From positions 1 through 28,242 of the forward strand of contig JADHZB010001466.1 of the NCBI GenBank assembly GCA_015657535.1: a stretch of 28,242 nucleotides of DNA. Direction: 5' to 3'. The number at the start of each line of letters is the position of its first letter. Position 1 is the stretch's first letter. Below, piece after piece: positions 22,617 through 28,242 of this stretch. This DNA comes from Nephromyces sp. MM_2019. Lineage: Eukaryota; Apicomplexa; Aconoidasida; Nephromycida. The notes beneath the pieces are model-generated. The model saw nothing but the letters and a program-made list of their open reading frames with translations, was not told the origin of the DNA and made no database searches. Both the position numbers and the translations under genes were made by a program.

Positions 22617-22791
22617 TCTGTTGGTAGCTTATTTCTAACCGCTGCTAGTCGCAAGTAGAATCGCAGCTAGAAATCGAGAGTTGCTCCTAAACAGTTTGTT
22701 GAAGCATTAAATTACCCCGCGGTATCATTGTTGATGTTTATTTCGCACTCTACAGTTTGGTGCCTGAGGCTGAAAGACCTTCTTTAGGACA
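22617..22791. promoter_or_regulatory. Short divergent intergenic region, probable bidirectional promoter
   Basis: About 175 bp separate the first proposed codon of the minus-strand membrane-protein gene from the ATG of the plus-strand GST-fold gene. It must hold both 5' UTRs and core promoters if both starts are right. No TATA-like box or known motif is obvious. Confidence 0.4.
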
Positions 22792-25144
22792 ATGTCAGAA
22801 CCAGGGCCCACTGCAAAGAATGTATACCCTACACAAATAAGACGACCATTTCACGGGACAATCTCACACTCAACAGGAGAGCAGCATACAAATTTTCGTA
22901 TTGCTCCTTATCATGATCAGTATCAGCAACACCCCTACGGTTTAGCAACTCGCTATACCGGCGCGTATCCATCTTCGATGGAGGACACAGGAGCAAAACA
23001 CTGTCTTCCAGTTTATAATAATGCAGAAGGTGGAGTACGAAGGCCATATCAAAGTTATTTTTACCCCCTTCCTGCGGCCCATGGAAATCTCAAAGGCCCA
23101 TGTTGCACGCCATTTTCTAGTATGCCCACCCCTGAAGAAGCCCAAAGCTACCCTGTCGGATGCGTCTCTGCATATTATCAGGACGAAAAAGTTATATTTT
23201 ACCTTTTTAAAAACATTTGATGTGTGTCACAGCTAGTGTTCGCAATCCGATCTAGGCAAAATGTATATCAGGCTATCTAACGTAGTTTCTGTGGTTACCA
23301 TAAAATGGCGACTAGAATAGAGAGCCGGGAAACTGGGATGAGTAGCAACATCAGTTGGGTCTAGCAAGCCGTCATTCTACTCAACACAGTACATGTAAAG
23401 CAGCCCGTAGCTTAGACACTTTCAGGCCTTTCCCTAATTAGAATGTGGTTTTATTGTGTATACTGGACAGCGGGCTTCCTGCAATTATATAGTAGTCCAG
23501 ATATACCCTTTCGTTAATGGTTTGCACTGTCTCCCACCGTTCAGGCGAAGTTAGGATTACCTTTACAAGAATTTGGTGACCTTGAAATACTAAGTACATC
23601 GGAAAGTCCTTTGCTTGGAAATGCAGGGTAAGACATGCGTTACGGTACCGTAGCGCAGAAAAAGTGCGTATTCTCAATATTGATATTTCTCCCGCGGTAC
23701 AGACCGGTAGTGCTATACGTTCTTGGGAAGCAAATACTCTACAAGATGAAAGTAGTGTCAGCTGCTATGTACGAAAAAACGATTAAAGAAAGGCAATTCG
23801 ACAACTTCATTGCTAATTCTAACCGGGAGAGAAATCACGTGATGCTCATTCACGATGTAAGTGGATATTCCCTTGACTGCATGTTGTGAACGCCCTTGAT
23901 TATCTCCATTGAGTGTAGCGATGTAAAGTAACAGCATGTGCATACCTCCATTGCAGAATCACGCGATGACGGATCCTCTTTGCATACTTGGATACCTCTG
24001 TAAATTACAGGGCGAAACGGGCAGAAATGCTTATATGGACTATATTAATGACTCAATGGTAAGCGAAGGCAAGCGTCGCACAACACGTTTTTACATACAT
24101 GATGGGTGAAGGTGGTCAAATATTTAATAATTTAACAAATGTGTAAACAAATTCATCGCATTGCATTCCTATTTTCGCAGGCCCATATGCTCTGTAACTG
24201 GTTGTCGGCCCTGCACGATTCTAAAGATCTCGAAAGCAGTGGTTGCCAAACTAAGGAAAGCGAAAGCAAGGAAAGAGATGATTCATCGAGGAAAGTATAT
24301 TTTCAAGTAATTGAACCACCTATAATCGATTGTTTGCCTTTATAAATTTTATTACAGAGTGGTCACTTGCTCGCTCTTGTCGGCAGGTACGCACAAGCTT
24401 CTTTGAAGCGGCAGAAAAAATGATAAGCACGGCTTACCGAATAAACCAAAAACTAGACACTCGCATGGCTCCAAAAGATGATGAGCTGGGCTTAAAATTA
24501 CATGGAATGGGATTGGAGGGCTGGAAATTCTTGTTAACATCGCTATTATTGGACGACATCACCCTTTCGAAAGAGTATAAAGTTGATCCCAATCTATTGG
24601 AAAACTATGAGGGCTTGAAGGTACGTGGCACTATACGCAGTATTTAGTATCATCGATAGGTGCTCATTTTGTGTGTATCACCACTGCTTTTCGTGCGCAG
24701 GAAATCTTCAAAAAAATTACTGCACTCCCACTAATTAAGGCGTCACTGCTGCGAAGAAATTTGAGCGGGGACGATTGTAGGTCCGGAAGAGAAATTGAAT
24801 ATCAAGGAATTGAAGGACCTTGCACCTATTTAAAATTGCCTACATCAGGGAATCCGAATAATGCAGCAGGAATTCCAGCCCAGGAAGTAAAGCATGTAAC
24901 ACAATTCCAGCACAAGCAACTGGGTGCGCGGGAACAGAGCATTTCACCGAAGTCTCCTCTATTGAATGACTATGATCAGAATTTCAGCGCCCCACGAGTA
25001 TTATATAAAAATAAGTATGACTCTCAGTTTTATGGTGAAGGGTTTCCTTATAACACTGGCAACGTAGAATTATCGGGGGCGAGGATAACCAGGAAAAGCC
25101 CTATTAATACGATGTATACCCCTCATAGCCAACTATTTAACTAG
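22792..25144 (+). CDS. GST-fold protein with Tyr/Pro-rich N-terminal extension and unique C-terminal tail
   Basis: Exons: 22792-about 23190 (donor uncertain: 23191, 23164 or 23155), 23545-23627, 23703-23856, 23957-24058, 24181-24294, 24360-24620 and 24701-25144; about 518 residues, stop TAG. The first ~130 residues are rich in Tyr, Pro, Gln and His (RIAPYHDQYQQHPYG). A divergent glutathione-transferase fold follows. Strand beta1 carries a Tyr where the catalytic Tyr sits (GPVVLYVLGK). Next come RNHVMLIHDNHAMTDPLCIL and GYLCKLQG, corresponding to beta3-beta4-helix 3, then an all-helical domain ending LLENYEGLKEIFKKITALPL-IKASLL, the classic GST C-terminal pattern. The expected cis-Pro before beta3 and the Gln/Glu-Ser glutathione contact are replaced, so catalysis is doubtful; a structural or binding role is inferred. 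A hydrophilic insert (KESESKERDDSSR) sits between helices. The last ~110 residues are Ser/Asn/Tyr/Pro-rich with no domain. Intron 24295-24359 uses an ACAGAG acceptor. Confidence 0.85.
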
Positions 25145-25485
25145 GGTTAATCATATGCGAAAAATGAATGCAGAACAAAAAACTAGTTTACGCCATAAAG
25201 ATAAGCTTGCACAGAGTGTAGCTTAACTTCTCAATTGTGATACTTTGAAAATAAAGAAATCCAGCGATTATAAAGTATTTTAATGTCATGTTTGCCTCCT
25301 GAGTTGTGTGCTGCTTCTTGTTTATCTCAACATCTTTTTAGGATAGCAGTATGTTCCTCAACGTTCAGATTGAGAACCAATAGCTATTCCTTTGAGAATG
25401 ATATCATGAGTAGCCTCCATGGCATACTCATGCAATCACCATTTACGTAGAATAGAAATTGAATACGCAGAGTAAAGCGTGTAAC
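25145..25485. terminator. Convergent intergenic region with possible polyadenylation signal
   Basis: It lies between the stops of the plus-strand GST-fold gene and the minus-strand exon ending at 25486. AATAAA occurs at 25250-25255, about 105 bp past the GST-fold stop; metazoan-type signals are not always used in protists, so this is suggestive only. Confidence 0.35.
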
Positions 25486-26220
25486 TTATTTGCTATCGTG
25501 AGGGTAGGTCTTCTCAGATATCAACTTCCTGCCAAACTTGGGAGCTTAAGTGGCATAGCATTTATTGGAAGCATTAGAAATAACAACGGAGATGTTAGGC
25601 CACGCGTATTTGGTATTTATGTGAGAGATTATTAGTATCTTGCTCAGTCAATTAATGCTATAATCTCACCTAATTCCAGTTGCCTAGGAAGGGCGTCCAA
25701 GTACTTTGAGCTATTCCCTTCCGCAGCATCTAAATTCAGCGTCCTTGCAAGATCATGCGATACAACCAACGCGCTTGACAACGTCTCACTCACATAAATG
25801 GATATAGCTTGACCCTATTATAAAACACTAACACCTTATTTAGCATACTTGCATAAAATTTCCCTTTTCGCACTAGCAAGTGAAACCGCTTTTCTTGGGT
25901 CATCCAAAAATTATTACAAGTGCCTAGGCCACGGCTACCCGAAGGAAGAAAAGTGTAGTCCTCATCAGAAAAATAATCTTCCCAACGACGCGAAGCTTAT
26001 ATATGTAATAGCCTTTGCCGAAGCTTTTGATTGATAAACTCTCTTCACGTTACTCCCAATATAAGTTGGGTCCCCTTAAAAATGATCATTGGAAATAAGC
26101 AATATTCAGCAGCATTCTTCACCAGCGTTGATGGTGCCTGCTGATAGAGTAGGCGGAGTTTACTCTTTTGGGTACTAGATGTGGGCACAGAGTAGGTGAG
26201 ACTTGCTTTGCTGCCGAATG
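25486..26220 (-). CDS. Predicted four-exon coding segment, unrecognised product (3' part of a gene)
   Basis: I do not recognise this product. Phase-consistent exons are 26220-26123 (FGSKASLTYSVPTSSTQKSK), 25995-25939 (LRVVGKIIFLMRTTLFFLR), 25814-25670 (SETLSSALVVSHDLARTLNL) and 25544-25486 (PKFGRKLISEKTYPHDSK, stop TAA). Acceptors at 26221-26222 (TTTATTTTAGCAG) and 25815-25816 (GTTTTATAATAG), and the donor G|GTGAGA at 25669, are strong; the others are moderate. The 98-bp first exon enters in phase 1, so a 5' exon is missing. It may be the continuation of the gene whose exons lie at 28242-26394 or a separate gene with its start near 26470. The second exon could be a short hydrophobic helix. 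Convergent to the GST-fold gene. Confidence 0.45.
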
Positions 26221-26257
26221 CTGCTAAAATAAAGGTTTAAACGGCAGCACTAAAATT

Positions 26258-26470
26258 TCACTTAAGCAAAAAAATAGAGGATATGTTAAAAATCGCTTCG
26301 ATCACATTTTTTGAGATTTCAATCGATGAAAATCGGCTTTTAGCCTGCGCTCGCAAGCAACATAGGCACACTGTGCTAATCGTCAGTATATTATTACGAC
26401 ATTCTTGAACGATGACGACGGAATGGATATCCGTCATAATCATAATCGCTGTATTCCGTATCACAGCCAC
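26258..26470 (-). other. Overlapping minus-strand open frame at the boundary of two predicted genes
   Basis: A frame running through 26470-26258 reads TDIHSVVIVQECRNNILTIS, then VCLCCLRAQAKSRF, up to a TGA. It overlaps, in a different frame, the end of the His-rich exon (stop at 26394) and reads more like protein than chance. A donor AAT|GTGATC at about 26298 is possible. It may be the 5' exon of the 26220-25486 segment, but its phase does not fit that exon directly. Confidence 0.25.
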
Positions 26471-28242
26471 GGCAGTGTTTGCACCTCTTTTTATAGCTTT
26501 TCCTATGGTGATTATGGTGATGGTGATGACCGCTGGTCCCCATCAGTCTTCTGGCTACATACCCCGACAGTTGCGTTTGTCCAGTTATGTCAGGTTCGGT
26601 GGCATTTGCTTCCAGACTGCTGGAAATAGCTGTTTCCGGTAAAACATCAGATTCCGGTTTAGAATTTTCAAGTGCCTAAGGGGAAAAATCATAAGTCAAT
26701 AGAATTAAACGAAGGATGCAGCAACGTGCATCCTACAAGTAGCAAGTATTTATTGCAGATATTTAAGAAAAATGAGGGGTTTTTGCTGTACAAATTTTGC
26801 TTGGCATAGTTTGCTACGAAATTGCAGCTATGCTGCGCTGACGATCATACAGACGCTAGCTTATAGCAGGATTACTCTATGCTGGTCACTGGAAACCTTT
26901 TCTATCTCGAGTTTTTCATAACTGGAGGTTTTTCAAGGGCTTATTCACCTAATTTGTACACCTAGAAGTCTTAATTGTGCTGCTTACTCTTGGGTTTAAC
27001 TTTAGCATTTATTTCATTTCAATTATTAAAGTTTGCCAAGCTGAAAAAAAGTTTTTTGAAAATAAAAGTAATATGAATCACGACTATTAGCAAAAGAGAT
27101 TGCTTGAGATTTAATAATAAATTTTAGTTCGAAGTTTAGTTAGTTGAAATAAATAAACTTTTACAGGTATAAAATTGATGGCAATGAAGAAAGCGCTACT
27201 TTTAGAATTCTTGCAGGCTGTTGGGCATAATGTAAGCATGACATTACATTGATCAGTGCTTATAATTACAAGTGTAGCTTTTGCACTGCATACCGCCTGA
27301 GCCGTGTGTATTGCAAGATGGATGATTTGGTGGAAAAGTCTTGCAGGGCGTTCTAATTTACTAGTGATGCTGACATATTTTTATTTTTTGCATGGTTCCA
27401 ATGCCTCGCAAGTAAAGAACCGTATACCAGTTAATGAGGAACCATAATCATGATAAAATTTTACCATCACTGTTATCCACGCCAGTTAGAACGCCAACAA
27501 TATCACAAGTAGTGCAGTTTTCACCGCTTCTAATATGGGTTGAAATGGTTTGAAATTAAAGTTTGTATAGTAATTAAGATTACCTTTTATTTTAATGATA
27601 ACAAAATTTGGCAAAAAAGCAGCTTATAATAAACCGAATCCCTTGAGCAAACTCAATAATACATCTCATTGAAGCCGGCGAGTTCAATTTTGTCACAACG
27701 TATATAAAGCGGACTGTAGTTCGGCTGTTTAAACAAATGTCTAAAACTATTATTCTCTGAATTAATAAATACAACTTTTTTTGAACAAAGCTTAAAACTT
27801 AACATTAGAAAAAGCTAAAATCAAAAACAGTAACCAAGATATATATAATCATTCTAAAGCTAGGACTTAGAACCAAACGCAATGCGCCTAAAAAAAGTTA
27901 ACTCTGGTAAACTCTACAAGGATATTTCCTCCTACTTAACCTTTTTTCCTCGGAGTTTTACTTTATTTCCCAATGCAGCCTGGATATCAGATAATTCCAA
28001 AGTAATGCTTTCACCGTTTGATATATTAACCTGTAATCATGATATTCTCAATAATAATTATTATTCATATAATTATATACATTATTTTACATTACATTGA
28101 GATAATATAATATTTGGATGATATATTACTAAAAATTTTATTAACCATAAGTAACTTGTTATTCATCTATTATATTGACGTATATATAACTTACCGGTAC
28201 ATAATTATAAGTATCGAGAATATAGTCCTCTTTGTCTTTCTT
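26394..28242 (-). CDS. Predicted multi-exon gene ending in a His-rich, CxxCxxC basic tail; 5' end outside the window
   Basis: I do not recognise this protein. Phase-consistent exons are 28242-28195 (partial; KKDKEDYILDTYNYVP), 28030-27941 (GESITLELSDIQAALGNKVK), 27724-27663 (PNYSPLYIRCDKIELAGFNE), 27529-27465 (GENCTTCDIVGVLTGVDNSD), 27352-27165 (RPARLFHQIIHLAIHTAQAV ... DQCNVMLTLCPTACKNS), possibly 26832-26737, and 26675-26394. The last exon begins after CCCCTTAG and reads ALENSKPESDVLPETAISSS, then GTSGHHHHHNHHRKSYKKR, CKHCRGC, EYSDYDYDGY, and ends PFRRHRSRMS with TAA. The middle part is Cys-containing and looks like a folded beta/alpha domain. The tail suggests metal or nucleic-acid binding, which is inference. 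A donor inside the last codons (ATGTC|GTAATA) could extend the gene into the exons at 26220-25486. Confidence 0.5.

Noticed and set aside
27167..27354. Two short plus-strand exon-like frames (IKLMAMKKALLLEFLQAVGH and MDDLVEKSCRAF)
   Set aside because: Overlapped by the 62-codon minus-strand exon 27352-27165, which fits its neighbours in phase.
1..28242. tRNA, rRNA, CRISPR arrays, transposase or reverse-transcriptase remnants, terminal inverted repeats
   Set aside because: Looked for on both strands by eye; no cloverleaf, array or recognisable mobile-element protein was found.

Overview
The window is nuclear DNA from an intron-rich, fairly A+T-rich protist. Every gene is split into short exons with GT...AG introns from about 40 bp to over 2 kb. 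An alveolate, probably of apicomplexan grade, fits the transporter family, the gene architecture and the tyrosine-rich extension on a GST-fold protein, but this is inference; no ribosomal or organellar marker is present to settle it.

Layout. (1) 1-4421, + strand: the 3' part of importin subunit beta (C-terminal HEAT repeats, six exons). Its introns are packed with (GT)n microsatellites. (2) 4422-6847: T-rich sequence with no convincing exon. (3) 6848-8525: a balanced-composition stretch with three separate short-period or local duplications and weakly supported + strand exons. (4) 17866-9322, - strand: a complete six-exon, 12-TM major facilitator of the oxalate/formate-antiporter or monocarboxylate type. 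About 84% of the locus is intron. (5) 22616-18691, - strand: an exon chain whose reading phases fit at every junction, encoding an unrecognised one-TM, cysteine-containing protein. (6) 22792-25144, + strand: a seven-exon gene encoding a Tyr/Pro-rich N-terminus, a divergent GST-like fold and a unique tail. It is head-to-head with (5), with less than 200 bp between them. (7) 28242-25486, - strand: one or two further multi-exon genes. One segment ends in a histidine-rich, CxxCxxC-bearing basic tail; a second, phase-consistent four-exon chain lies just downstream.

Several exons in regions 5 and 7 lack internal ATG codons and would be missed by ATG-to-stop ORF finding. I found them from splice sites, reading-phase agreement and amino-acid plausibility, so they are predictions that need transcript or homology confirmation. 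The genes do not form an obvious pathway. Importin beta (nuclear import) and the plasma-membrane or organellar carrier are ordinary housekeeping functions; the GST-fold protein and the minus-strand genes are the novel part.
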